Shown one piece after another: positions 10,979 to 23,000 of a stretch of DNA of 64,000 bases. Numbering within the stretch: position 1 is the first letter of the stretch; the number at the start of each line of letters is the position of its first letter. The notes beneath the pieces are model-generated. The model saw nothing but the letters and a program-made list of their open reading frames with translations, searched no databases and was not told the DNA's origin. Source of the stretch: Sphaerolaimus hirsutus (Eukaryota > Nematoda > Chromadorea > Monhysterida > Sphaerolaimidae); the NCBI GenBank assembly GCA_964036195.1, contig OZ038453.1, positions 13,553,206 to 13,617,205 on the forward strand, read 5' to 3'. The translations under genes and the position numbers were made by a program.

Positions 10979-13900
10979 ATGTCATCGGTGCAAGCGGAAA
11001 TAAAATCGGAAAATCCACCAGTCATGGAAAAAGTTCCAGTGGTGGCATCAAGTTTTGCCAATTTGACAAAAATTGCCAAAATCGAACAACTCTCGAAGTG
11101 TGTGTACAGAATTTTGGGTTGCAACCCTGGACCAATGACTTTGCAAGGCACCAATACTTATCTCGTGGGATCTGGACGCCGGTTTGTTACGGTGCACTGC
11201 TAATCGCAGTCTGCGATTAACGTTCCGAAAGTGGATGTTTTTCGGAAAATCTCTCCAAAAAATAATTAAATTCATGTGGAAAAATGCAGAGAAAGTTTAA
11301 TGGATTATTTATATTTTCTTTTAAAATAAATAGGCACTGTGTAATCTAATTAAATTTATGAACATTTCAACCTCCGCGACCCCCTCCACCCAAAAAAAAG
11401 TTTTTTCAGCTATCTATCCCTTGGGAGGATCAATTTAATCCCCGATAGATTTTTTAAAGTTCAGCCGCATCGACGCACATGCACCGAGAGCAAGGCGGTT
11501 TGTAAAATTTACGAAACCATCCCTTGAGGTCGCCGATATTGCAATATGACGTATATCGCTTTGATTTTGGCCCGGAAATCACTATTTCGTCATTTCTTGG
11601 CCGTCTGCCAATTCGCTTTTTATTTTATTTTGTCGGGCAGGTTACTCGCACACGGCCGACACACGCTAGTTGACATCGACACCAAATGTCAACTGGTGCC
11701 GATCCCGATTCAAAGCTTGCTGACGAGTGGATGAACGACGTTCAAATGCAATCTTTGAATTAGGAATGGAACCAGTTGACATTTGGTGTCGATGTCAACT
11801 AGCGTGTGTGGGGGCTAGTCGCGCTTTTGTACGCTCGTGCATGCATTTCTTTCTTGTCGCTGCCCTCATGGTTTCGGTTGCAGACAGTGAACACTAAAAA
11901 AGTAAAACACTAAACCACCTGACTACACAAAAGCGCGACTTATGCGAGTAACCCGCCCGACAAAATAAAATAAAAAACGAATTGGCCGACGGCCAAGAAA
12001 TGACGAAATCATGATTTCCGTGCCAAAATCGAAGTGATACACGTCATATTGCAATATCGGCGACCTTAAGGGATGGTTTCGTATATTTTACAAACCGCCT
12101 TGCTCTTGGTGCATGTGCGTCGATGTGGCTGAACTTTAAAAAAAACTATCGGGCGTACGCCCTACTAGGGTTTCAAGTTTCCGTTTTCCGTTTCCGCAGG
12201 AAAATTTTTTACCTTTCCATTTTCCATTTTCCGGCAGCTGAAATTTTTTTACCTTTCCGTTTTCCGGCAGCCGAAAATTTTTTACCTTTCCGTTTTCCGG
12301 CAGCTGAAATTTTTTTACTTTTCCGTTTCCGTTTTTCTGGCCCATTTTTCCGTTTTCCGGCTGAAAAATTTTTACCTTTCTGTTTCCATTTTTCCAGGCC
12401 ATTTTTCCATTTTCTGGCTCAATTTTCAGTTTTCTGGCATTTTTCCATTATTTTTCCAATCTGTATTTATCTTTTTCCACTATGGTGTTTTTTCCACCAG
12501 GTTTTTGTGTTGTTCATAATTTTTATCTGTATCAAAATCTGTAAAAAACACAAAGTAATTTTGGACACATACTTTGCAGTCCGCTGAGTATACTTTTTAC
12601 TGTTCAGTTACATCAAAGTTCACTTTTGCTAAATTCCTTTTGTTGTTGTAGTGTATTTTTGCTACCTTTTGATGATTTTTCGTTGGTTCAGTTAAGCTTG
12701 AACTACAAGTGAAGTTACTGGCATGACTAGTGTGTCAAATTTCCGTTTTCCGCAGGCAAATTTTTTCCGTTTTCCGGCTGCTGAAATTTTTTTTCTGTTT
12801 TCCGGTCCCTTTTCCGGCAACTATTTTTCCGTTTATGTGTTTCCAGCTCATTTTTTCGGCTAAATTTTCAGTTTTTCCGCCTTTTTTCCGTTTTCCGCCT
12901 CAATTTCCAGTTTTTCTGCCTTTATTTCCATTTTCCGCCTCAATTTTCCATTTTCTGCCTCATTTTATTTTTTTCTGGCCCAACTTTCTGTTTTCTGATC
13001 AGCCAACCTGGTAAAAATTCATGCAGATTGTCAATGACGTGAAAAATTTTCTGTTTCCAGCAAAATTACTGCAAATTTTTTTCCACTTCCAGCAAATTTT
13101 ATCCATTTTCCGGCAAAATTTCAGCAAGTTTTTCCATTTCTGTGCTAATTTGATTTTTCCGTTTCCGTTTTTCCGGCCTCTTTTTCCGTTTTCCGGCCGC
13201 TGACAATTTTTTTCCGTTTCCGTTTTCCGTAGAAAATTTTTTTGACATCCTAGGCATGATCCATAGTTGCAGAATCTACAGCTACCACAATCAAAGCCAA
13301 ACAGGCAAACCTGCATGCAAATTTGTCCATTTCCCTGCAAATTTTACTTTATTTTTTCTGTTTCCGTGAAAATTTCGCTTTCTGTTTTCCAGCATTTCAT
13401 TTTTCCGTTTTCCGGCTGAAAAATTTTTGTTACCTTTCCGTTTTCCGCTGAGTGAAATTTTTTTACCTTTCCATTTTCCGTTTTCCGGCAGCTGAAATTT
13501 TTTTACCTTTCCGTTTTCCGTTTTCCGTAAAGTGAAATTTTTTTAGCTTTCCGTTTTCCGTAAAAAATTTTTTGACACCCTACGCCCTACCCTACAAATC
13601 TGTAGGGAGAATTAAATCTGGCCCCTGGTCCAATAGATTCTGATATTGTACAAGCATAGTTTATTGTGTCTGAATGAACGCAACTTTAAAACAGTTTTTA
13701 ACCCCCCCCCCCCCCCCCCAGACGCTTCCTAATAGACACCGGCTCACCAAACTACCCCGAATACATCCTTAACCTGTCCAACGTGTTGTCCAAGGACAAC
13801 CTCGTCATCAAGTCGATCATCTGCACGCACTGGCACCAGGATCACATAGGTGGTGTTGGTGATGTGGTCTCGAAATGTGAGGAATTGAGTGGCGGGATGG

Positions 13901-16449
13901 AAAGTGATTTTCAGGTGAGTTGTAGACGAGTTACTTTGCTAAACCCTGTAAGGTTTAAGTAAAGTGTCAAAAGACATGTAAAATGTCATGCAATGTGTCA
14001 ATTGACATGACAAATGTAAAGTGTCAATTGTCATGCAATGATCTGTAATGAAATCTTTTCTTTTTTGTTTTGATTGACACTTGACACTTTACTTTACAGG
14101 GCTTGGGATTGCCACCTGGGATTGTCCTCAGGTGCCAATTTCGCATGTGGAGAAGTGAAAAGACGATTGATAAGTCAGAAGTTTTTTATTTAAAGTGTCA
14201 AGTGTAGAAGCAAGTAAAAAGTAAAAAGGTAAGTCTATTTATGTGTCAAGTCAAAAGATAAATGGCAAGTTGTAAGTTGTGCGTGCATTGCCAATTGCGG
14301 AACTGGGGAAGTGACAAGACATGCGGTAAGTGATGAGTAAAAGTTATAAGGTGTGGGTCAAGTTACAATCACTTCATTTACAAATTTACTCGTCACTTTA
14401 CTACCATTTTTGCCGCTTATCCACACGCGGAAACGGCTACACCTTGTTCGGTGCACAATCTCAGATTTTCAAATTGGCGCGGTGCCAAAATCGACATGAT
14501 GATGATTTGCCAAATAATCTGAAGTACACATATTTACCAATGGACAGCGAATTGGAAACGGACGGTGTTACGTTGAAAGTGATACACACCCCTGGTCACA
14601 CAGATGATCATATGGCTCTATATTTGAAGGTAATTTGAGCGATCAAAAGTTACCGTATTTGCTCGAAAAATTTCTTGGGAATTATTTTTTCGTCTTTTTT
14701 TGAGGGGGAATTAATTATTTAAGGGGGAATTTTTTTTTCGTCAAAATATTCAATCATGTTTCTACCAATAACTCATTTCATGAAATTTGCTTTATTAACA
14801 AACATAACATGCCATTTTTGTTCAAAAAATACGCAACAAATTTATGATTTTCGTAAAGCGGCGTTTACACTGACACGTGTGACGACAAAAACTTTTTGGG
14901 CTTTCAACTTTCTTTATGTGACGAAAATTGAATATTTGTTGTGTCAGATACCTAGATCTCGATCACTCTTTTTGCCTAGGACAAACATAAATTTTTATAT
15001 ATGACGTTATCATACACAATAAAACGAAACAAAATTTTTGTCGTCACAGGTTGTCGGTTCGAGTTGTTCCCGGGAGCCTCGTTAACGAGGCTCCCGGGAA
15101 CAACTCGAACCGACAACTTGTGACGACAAATTTTCTTGTTTGTTTTATTGTGTATGATCACGTCATATATAAAAATTTATGTTTGTCCTAGGCAAAAAGA
15201 GTGATCGAGATCTAGGTATCTGACACAACAAATATTCAATTTTCGTCACATAAAGAAAGTTGAAAGCCCAAAAAATTTTTGTCGTCACACATGCCAGTGT
15301 AAACGCAGCTTAAAGGGTGAATTATTCGAGGGGAATTATGTTTTCCTCACGGTGAAATTATTCTAGGAAGGAATTTTTCAGGGAGTAGATTTTTTGCTAG
15401 CAAATGCCGGGTGACATTCCATTCTGCTTTTTCAAAATATTAACTTTGCAGGAAGAAAACGCAATTTTCACTGGCGATTGCATTTTGGGCGAAGGTACTG
15501 CGGTGTTTGAAGATTTGTATGATTATATGAATTCATTAGAAAAGTTGCTCGGATATAAACCGGATGTTTTGTACCCTGGTTTGTTTTTCGATGATTTTGT
15601 ATACTGCCATTGTTTACACGAAATTTATTTTCAGGGCACGGTCCGGTGATCAAGGATGGAACGACAAAAATTCAAGCTTACATTAGTCACAGAAATAAAC
15701 GTGAACAGCAGATTTTGGACGCGATGTGGGCGGAGTTTCAGAAGAAAAGTGAATCAATTACCGGGCGACAAATAGTGGACTTGGTTTACACCGTGAGACA
15801 GTCTACGTTTTTCTTCAATTGTTATTTTGACTTTAATTTAAAAAAATCAAATTCTGAATAAAAATTGAGTACCGGTAATTAGTTAGTGCAATTAATGCGA
15901 ATTGCAGCGCGTAAATGCGGACGTGATTTTTTTATTTAGGTACATACCGTATTTACTCCAATAATTCCCCAGGGAATTGATTAGCGTCAGACTTTTTTGA
16001 GGGTGGGGGGGGGGCTATTCGAGGGGGGATTGTTCAAGGGTGAATGAATTATATTTGTCGTAAAAATTTTCAAGCATATTTCTATCAAGTCATTCCACAA
16101 AAAATGTATTATAAAACATACTCATGTGCAATTTTTGTACCAATTAGACATAACAAATTGATCCTATGGCTTTGAGGTGGAAACTAGGTATTCGAGGGGG
16201 GACTATTTGCCTCACCCTTCTAACAGGGGGGAATTATTCGAGTAAATACGGTAGTTTTAAGAAAGCATGACACCTCAAAGATGATATTCAACATTATTGC
16301 AGGAAACTCCTGACGTTTTGAAGCCGGCTGCCCTGATAAACGTTAGAAATCATCTGAGCAAATTAGTGAAAGATGGAAAAGTGAAGTTGGTTTCTGAAAG
16401 TGACGATTTGTGGATGATCATATCTGATGCTGTTAAACCTTCCATGTGA
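10979..16449 (+). CDS. LACTB2: Endoribonuclease LACTB2-like metallo-beta-lactamase-fold protein, 6 exons
   Basis: Exons 10979-11181, 13722-13914, 14465-14629, 15452-15578, 15635-15792 and 16303-16449; phases agree at every junction and sum to 330 codons plus stop, near the usual ~290 of animal LACTB2. Exon 1 has [16 protein letters not shown], exon 2 the metal-binding [10 protein letters not shown] (HxHxDH), exon 3 [13 protein letters not shown], exon 4 [20 protein letters not shown] with the bridging Asp, exon 5 GHGPVI with the last metal His and the [10 protein letters not shown] helix, exon 6 the C-terminal winged-helix-like region. The family binds two zinc ions; animal LACTB2 is a mitochondrial single-strand RNA endonuclease, though no obvious targeting peptide is seen here. 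The acidic/valine N-terminal extension (about 28 residues) is unusual. Introns carry five inverted-repeat elements. The exon 2 acceptor follows a pure C tract. Confidence 0.93.
11441..12153. mobile_element. Nested-palindrome (cloverleaf) element in LACTB2 intron 1
   Basis: Outer arms 11441-11655 and about 11940-12153 are inverted repeats starting CCCGATAG. The centre holds two further hairpins in series: 11662-11808, with the ACACGCTAGTTGACATCGAC motif inverted, and about 11818-11941, bounded by GTCGCGCTTTTGT and ACAAAAGCGCGAC. The single strand would therefore fold as a three-stem junction rather than one hairpin. Confidence 0.75.
12166..13582. mobile_element. hAT-like foldback element with TTTTCCG arms
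   Basis: Starts TAGGGTTTCAAG, ends TTTTTTGACACCCTA, with exact 8-bp flanks CGCCCTAC (12158-12165 and 13583-13590). Almost the whole 1.4 kb is built from CCGTTTTCCGGCAGCTGAAA-like units. It sits in LACTB2 intron 1, directly beside the cloverleaf element. ORFs rich in F, P and R inside it are repeat artefacts. Confidence 0.85.
13701..13721 (+). promoter_or_regulatory. Pure-C polypyrimidine tract and 3' splice site of LACTB2 exon 2
   Basis: A run of about 18 cytosines directly followed by AG, then the exon at 13722. The usual U-rich tract is replaced by C only. Phase and protein homology make this acceptor secure. Confidence 0.8.
13945..14125. mobile_element. Foldback element, CCCTGTAA...AGTGTCAA family
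   Basis: ACCCTGTAAGGTTTAAGTAAAG near 13945 is mirrored by ACTTTACAGGGCTTGGGATT near 14090. Inner arms repeat AAGTGTCAA and TTGACATGACA. Same family as 33968-34192. Confidence 0.6.
14133..14440. mobile_element. Foldback element, GTGCCAATTTCGCA family, next to LACTB2 exon 3
   Basis: Left GTGCCAATTTCGCATGTGGAG pairs loosely with right CTTATCCACACGCGGAAACG. Repeats AAGTGAAAAG and AAGTGACAAG fill it. The right end lies about 25 nt before the exon 3 acceptor. Relatives: 32880-33018, 37828-46590, 46690-46890 and 48487-48655. Confidence 0.5.
14654..15385. mobile_element. TA-flanked CCGTATTTGCTCGAA element, right end degraded
   Basis: TA|CCGTATTTGCTCGAAAAATT starts the element. GAATTATTCGAGGGGAATTA near 15318 is the opposed arm, but the terminal AATACGG is missing. 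It contains the large palindrome 14857-15312. Located in LACTB2 intron 3. Confidence 0.55.
14857..15312. repeat. Near-perfect 455-bp palindrome in LACTB2 intron 3
   Basis: Arms of about 220 nt begin AAGCGGCGTTTACACTG and end CAGTGTAAACGCAGCTT. The centre CCCGGGAGCCTCGTTAACG continues straight into its own complement, leaving almost no loop. Mismatches between arms are few and scattered. Confidence 0.9.
15947..16251. mobile_element. TA-flanked CCGTATTTACTCCAATAATTCCCC element
   Basis: TA|CCGTATTTACTCCAATAATT on the left, inverse AATTATTCGAGTAAATACGG|TA on the right. G-rich arms of the GAGGGGGGA type. In LACTB2 intron 5. Confidence 0.8.
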
Positions 16450-16755
16450 TTACTAATTATTTACCTACATTCGGATATTTTACATTTAAATTCGGCGAAT
16501 TCACTGATTACTGGCTGCCTTCCAAATCATTCAATTTACTGTGATTTCCAAAATTAGTGGATCTTTTCTGTGCTAAAATGTTCTGTTTTTTTGTTGCATT
16601 TTTTGTGAGAAGCTCGAAGTTTTAACAAATCTTGCCCTATGCCAAGTGATAAAATTCAAAATTTATGGTGCGTATGGCGTTTTTACTAGTGTCAGTTATG
16701 TCAGTCAAGCGGATAAGTGAGAAGTAAACTACAACGTAAAATACCAGTAAATTTC

Positions 16756-16761
16756 TCAATA
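16756..16761 (+). terminator. Candidate polyadenylation signal after LACTB2
   Basis: An AATAAA hexamer lies about 300 nt past the LACTB2 stop and 280 nt before the exostosin start. It is the best placed hexamer in the gap, but position is the only support. Confidence 0.35.
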
Positions 16762-17043
16762 AAGGTACGTGTTCACTTGAATAACATTCTTGAATTATTG
16801 TTTTTTGATTTGCAGCATTTTCAATTTGTAACTGTCGAATTTGTGAATGTAACGTTCGCCAGTTGACTTTTGAAAAAAATTTCACGGCAGAGAGTGAAGA
16901 ATTTGTAATTGTGTGTGAAAATTGCTATCTGACCGGCTACTTTGATTTCTACCCTTTAAAAGTTGCTACATACTCACCTACCTAGGTATATCAAAATTTT
17001 CACGAATTTTTCTTCATTTTTAACCCATTCTAAATATTCGCAG

Positions 17044-20000
17044 ATGAACTGTCGCTGCATATTACCAGCACTTCTGCTATGTTTTTCAACTACGACTTTT
17101 CTTGTGGCACTATTTCTGCATTACCATACACCGATGACAAGTGACAAAAGTATAGGAGACACGCAAAAATTGTATTTTGAATGGCTGAAGAAAAATAGAC
17201 GATTTGTGGATGAGAGACCGCGCGTAAAATCTCTTTTTGAACTGCACGAAATTTTGGGATTGAGTATTGAAGATAATTTGCGAATCGCTGAAAATGAACT
17301 GGTCAAAAATTCTGTGGTCAACCCTGAGGCTCTCAGGTGGGTTTTTTATGTTTAATTTGTAGCAAAATAATGCCCATATTAAAATACCAATCTCTCAAGA
17401 TTTTAGTCTCGTATTTGGGCAGAAATAAGTATACCGTATTACCTCGAATTAACCTGCTCAAAAAGGGATGGGGAAATCATAAACCCCCTCAAAATGGGCT
17501 GGGGAAATAAACCCCCTCGAAATACCCCCCCCCCCCCTTCGGAATGATGTACGTCATGTACGTAATAAATACGTCATGTATGCAATGTACATGATGTATA
17601 TTACTGCTAATTTGCATTGCAGCTACACACAGACTAGTTTGTGTAGCTATCTACGTTTTTATGTCCAAATATACCTCGTTTGGACACATTTATTACCTGT
17701 TTTGGGTACGCAAATGCCTACTTTTTACTACGATCTTTAAGAAAATTTCTGACGAAATAATAACCCCCCCTCAAATTTTGCTGGCGAAATAATAACGACC
17801 ATGGGGGTATTTCGAGGTAATACGGTAATCGAATATGCCCTTTACTACACCATTGTAGAAATTGTGTCGGTGTGAGATGGTGTCTATGTGAGTACGTTCT
17901 TTGGTGAACCACCCCGCAGTCCGCACTAACATCTCAATTCATTTTCCTACATTCATTGTGCCAATAGTTTCTTAAAATTCTAATGAATATTTACATCTCA
18001 GCTGCACAATGTCATCCTGTTGGAATGTGTCCAAGTGTGTCCACGAATTTCTGGTGCACATTTATCCCGCACCAGGCACCAGAGATTACGTGGATACGGC
18101 ACCTACTGATGAAGCATATGGTTCTTTTTTTCAGTTCCAAAAATCCATGGTCCTCGTTTTTTTAATAAAAAACATTTTCAGAGAAAATTCTGTCAGCCAT
18201 CATTTCTAGTGGCTACTACACTGCGAATGTGACAAAAGCCTGCGCTTTTGTTTTGACTTATAATACATTGGATAGAGATGTGAGGTCGACCAATTTTGAC
18301 CATAATTTGGCGGAAAATTTCAGGAATATTGGTGCGTTTGTACATGTACATTTTACATTTGTAAATACATGTTTTTTTCTAGTGTGGAGACCGTACACTT
18401 TTGTTTTGAATGACAGTCACAATAGTTTCACAATGCCTTCACTGTAACACCACAATTCGTACTAGGTACTGTATCTATTGAATCTCATATTTGATGTGCA
18501 TGCGCAATAAGCTTAATTCAACCATAAAATTGTACGTATGCTGTGCAAAATACCTAGTGCATAAGTACAATAATTTTTGGCTGCTGTTCTAAAAAGCGGT
18601 TTCAGTGCCTGTGTTTTTAAAAACAACGTTTCAGTGCCTGCCACCCTAAGTAGCATACATAGCTTAGAAAAATTGCCAAAATGGCTAAAATCGAGGCAAC
18701 TGAAAAATTTTAACAACATTAACTTCAATATCACAAAGTAATCTTCGCAATTTCACAAAATTCATTTCAGACCCCCAATTCTGGAACTCTGGGCTAAACC
18801 ACATATTATTCAATTTGTACCACGGTACATATCCCCTGTACGCATTTGACGACTTGCAAAATGTCAATCCGGGCTATGCGAGTTTGGCCCGGGCGTCCAC
18901 TGTGCAAAGTCGTTACAGGCGACATTTTGACGTGGCGTTGCCGCTGTTTCACAAAGAGTTGCCGCTCAAATTGGTCGGTTAGCGGGGAAAAGGCCCTGTA
19001 CATACTAGTTGACATGATATCGGCTGTCAACTGAGCAGACATGTTTACCTACATTCAGATTCTAGTTGATGGTCACGGTACGACGCTCAAATGCACATAG
19101 GTATACTCGGCAGACACGATACTCTACAAACAGATAGGAGTTATGTCTTGGGCTGGCAGACGGCCAGCCGAGAACTTATGGAAGGCGTGATGACGGCGAA
19201 GTGATGACGTCATGAAGACGACGTGATGGCGAGAGATGATGATGACGGCGAAAGTGATCACGTCATGATGGAGTGTTTCATCCGGAAAAATGTACGGCGT
19301 AATGTCTTCCGAGTATATACTCGCTGGACATCACACTTAGTATGAAAACCTACCATAACCCATCTGAATAATCAACCACAAATTATACGTTTTTTTCATC
19401 ATAAAATTTCGTTTTTACTGTGGAATAATTAATTACGAAATTTATCACAAGATTTTATTCAGTAAATTTTGGTAGGATTCTGCTCATACTTTACTGTCCA
19501 CCGGGCATAACAATGCCGCATGTGCATTTGTGAAATTGTCCTGCGACCAGTCCACTTGAATCCGAATTGACATGGAAACTGATTTGAATCCGAATTGACA
19601 TGGAAACCAGTTGACTTGACACACATTGTCTGTCCAAATCGATTGTTTTTTAAAGATTTTTTTTCGGAATTTACGTTTCAACAGATTTATAGTCAGATTG
19701 ATTTCGAACGTAAGGCGCCCGACGCGTGACTCGCATGTTGAGCACCTTATCAGACAGAATTTTTAGCCTTCAATATTTTTTTTCGCACAGCATCCGGCAG
19801 AATTGACTGCACTGCAGCGCTACAACGCCACACATGAACTTTTGAAGGCCAAATATCTGATCAGTTTCAAAGGTGCTTTGCTTGCATTTCTGGCAAAATA
19901 TTTTTTTTGTGCCAAAATATTTCTGCTATAATTTCAGGCAAACGCTACGTTTACGGTCGCGGTTCGGAAACTCGAAATTCGCTGTATCATTTGCATGATT

Positions 20001-23000
20001 TACCATCCAAAGACACAGTTTTGGTTACAACTTGTAAACACGGCACTGACTGGCATGAATTTCAGGACGATCGGTGTGCTATTGATAATGGAATTTATGA
20101 TAAGTTTGTTTGTTTCTGTTTTTTAAAAAATGGGATTGCAGTTTCCTGTGAGTTTTAGTTCTCGGTTTTGGCACTGCGCCACGTCCGCTCCACTTCTGAT
20201 GCCTTATGTTACCTAAATGGTGACGAAATTGCATCATGGCGCTGACGCCATTTATGGGCACAACGTCATGGCGCCATTGGCGTTGGCGCTGACACCAAAA
20301 ATCGCTTATATCGTATGTATGTATTTAAACATACACATACATAAACACCCTCCCGGTCAAGTAAGCCACCCATTTTTTTTTTCACTTCGGAAGCTATATC
20401 GCGGGCTATGGTGGGGTTATAGAGCTGAAACATTGGCGCTGCACACACTAGTTTACTAACAGAAGTAAACTCATTTTGGGTGCTCATAAATCAGCTTTGA
20501 ACACATTTGAGTTTACCAAAATGAGTTATCTGTAAACTACAGTTGACGAGGATCAAAAAATACGTATTCTGGTAAACTCAAATACGTTCAAAGCTGATTT
20601 ATGGGCACCCAAAATGAGTTTACTTGTGTTAGTAAACTAGTGTGTGCAGCCACATTGTGAATATATAGGTCTAACATCACTCTACTCTGCATCAATGGCG
20701 GGAGGCATGGCGACTAACTACAGGGTGGGTCGCCCTGTATGCAACAATTTTTTGCTGGGTTTTCAGTGTCCCAAACAAGTATACCACCCACTTGATTAGC
20801 TACACTAAAGGGGCTGTATCTCCAGTTGTGGGTGTGGTAGAAAGCTAAAATTTTGGGGTTATCTTGGCAAAAAATTTTTTAGAACATACCTTATATAAAA
20901 ACTAAATCAGGTTTTAACCCTAGTTCTGCTAATTTATTTTTTTCCTTTGTTTAGCCACCCCCATCATAAATGGCAGACGAAAAATTTCACTTTAAACCAA
21001 TTTTTTGTTCCACACTTTAAAAGTTGGTTTACAAAGTTCAGTAGAGGAGGGTCTAAAGTTCAAAGTTACATAAACAACATGACTTCCAAAATGGCGACAT
21101 AAGGAAATTTATTTGGGGTGAATTCTATGATGTCATAATGAAGTCATTGCAGGAACAAAATTTTACAGAATTTTCACTTTTTCATTCCACCCAAATAAAT
21201 TTACTTATGTCGCCATTTTGGAGGTCATGTTGTTTACGTAACTTTGAACCTTAGACCCCCCTCTACTGAACTTTGTAAACCAACTTTTAAAGTGTGGAAC
21301 AAAAAATTGGTTTAAAGTGAAATTTTTCGTCTGCCATTTATGATCGGGGTGGTTAAACAAAGGGAAAAAAATTAATTAGCAGAACTAGGGTTAAAACCTG
21401 ATTTAGTTTTTATGTAAGGTATGTTCTAAAATTTTGTTTTTATTTTGTTTAGGTGGTGAACTTGCTTTTTGGGACACTTGGGTCGTTTTTAAAAATACAA
21501 CAATTTTATACACGGCGGCACAAACTGTAGTGGGTCGGCTGGAGCTGCTCCACTGGCATATAGTAGGGGTGGGTGTTGCCAAGATACCCCCAAAATTTGA
21601 GCTTTCTACCACCCTCTCAACTGAAGATACAGCCCATTTAGTGTAGCAACCCAGCAAAAAATTGTTGCATATAGGGCGACCCACCCTGTAGTTAGTCGCC
21701 ATGCCTCCCGCCATTGATGCAGAGTAGAGGGATGTTACAACTATATATTCACAAAGTTTCAGCTCTATAACCCCACCATAGCCCGAGATATAGCTTCCGA
21801 AGTGAAATCAAAAATATGGGTGGCTTACTTGACCGGGAAGGTGTTTATAAAGCGAGAGCCCGGCCATTTAGTGTATTTAATAGTTGATTGATGGTACATG
21901 GCCGTGAACGGTCGGTGGGGGGGGGCTGTAGCCCCCCAAACCGACCCCCTGGATAAGTCTTTGTGTCCAATCGTGAAACACGAAACCCAATCCATGCTTT
22001 AACACAACCGTTCCACTTTTCCAGCTATGACTACACGACACTTTTATCAACATCCCAATTTTGTCTGGTGCCAAGGGGCAGACGTTTGGGATCGTTCAGA
22101 TTCATGGAAAGTCTAAAACTTGGCTGCGTGCCAGTTATTTTGTCTGATGATTGGCTGATACCGTTTAGCGAGATTATTAAATGGAATGATATCGTTTTTC
22201 GCCTGGATGAGAGGAGACTGTTCGAAGTGAGTGGATTTTCATTTATTTTTGTTTAATTGACCGTAAAACGGTGCCATTTGGATTCGAGTTGTGTGGTGGC
22301 GCTCTTAGTAGTTTTTGTAACTAGAGAAAATATATTTTTAGGCTATTTACGTTTTGAAGGGAATTTTTACATCATTTTGAGAGACATTGGCTGGATTTTT
22401 TAAGTACGCGAGCATATCGTGGCCTTTTATTTGGTAGCATAATAAAATGGAAGCTTTGACATCAAAAATGTCACAATACAAATGAAAAAAACTATGTTAA
22501 TTTAAACGCTGCATGCAAAAAATACAGAATGACTAGGTACTCAGTCACTAGAAAAATCTGTAAAAAGAACGTGGCGTCCGTCAATTGCAAAATATTTCAT
22601 TGAACTGATACTCCGTGATGGTTTTAATTTCTGGTGTTTTTAATAATGTAAAAACATTTTAAAAAATGCTAAAAAACTAAATTTTTCTCGTCACAGGTGG
22701 TCGATTTATTGCGAAGCGTGCCACCGGAGCGCGTCGCAGCTATGAAACAAAAGTGCACGCAAGTGTATACGAAATATTTCAGTTCGGTGCAGACAATTGT
22801 GAACACAGTGTTTGAGGTGAGACATTCTTTTAATGTTCTATTTATTTGGGTAAATATGCTGTACTGAAAGGGAAAATTCAATCTGTTGCAAATGATTGGT
22901 ATTGACAATTTCGAAATGGTGCAAACAGTTTAGTTTCGAACGTTTCTGTGAATTCCTTGTAGCTCAAGCTATGCCTCATATAATCTAGGTACTTTCGTTT

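Noticed and set aside
12123-13203. Phe/Pro-rich ORFs of 94-154 codons
   Set aside because: Translation of the TTTTCCG arm repeats; open in several frames on both strands.
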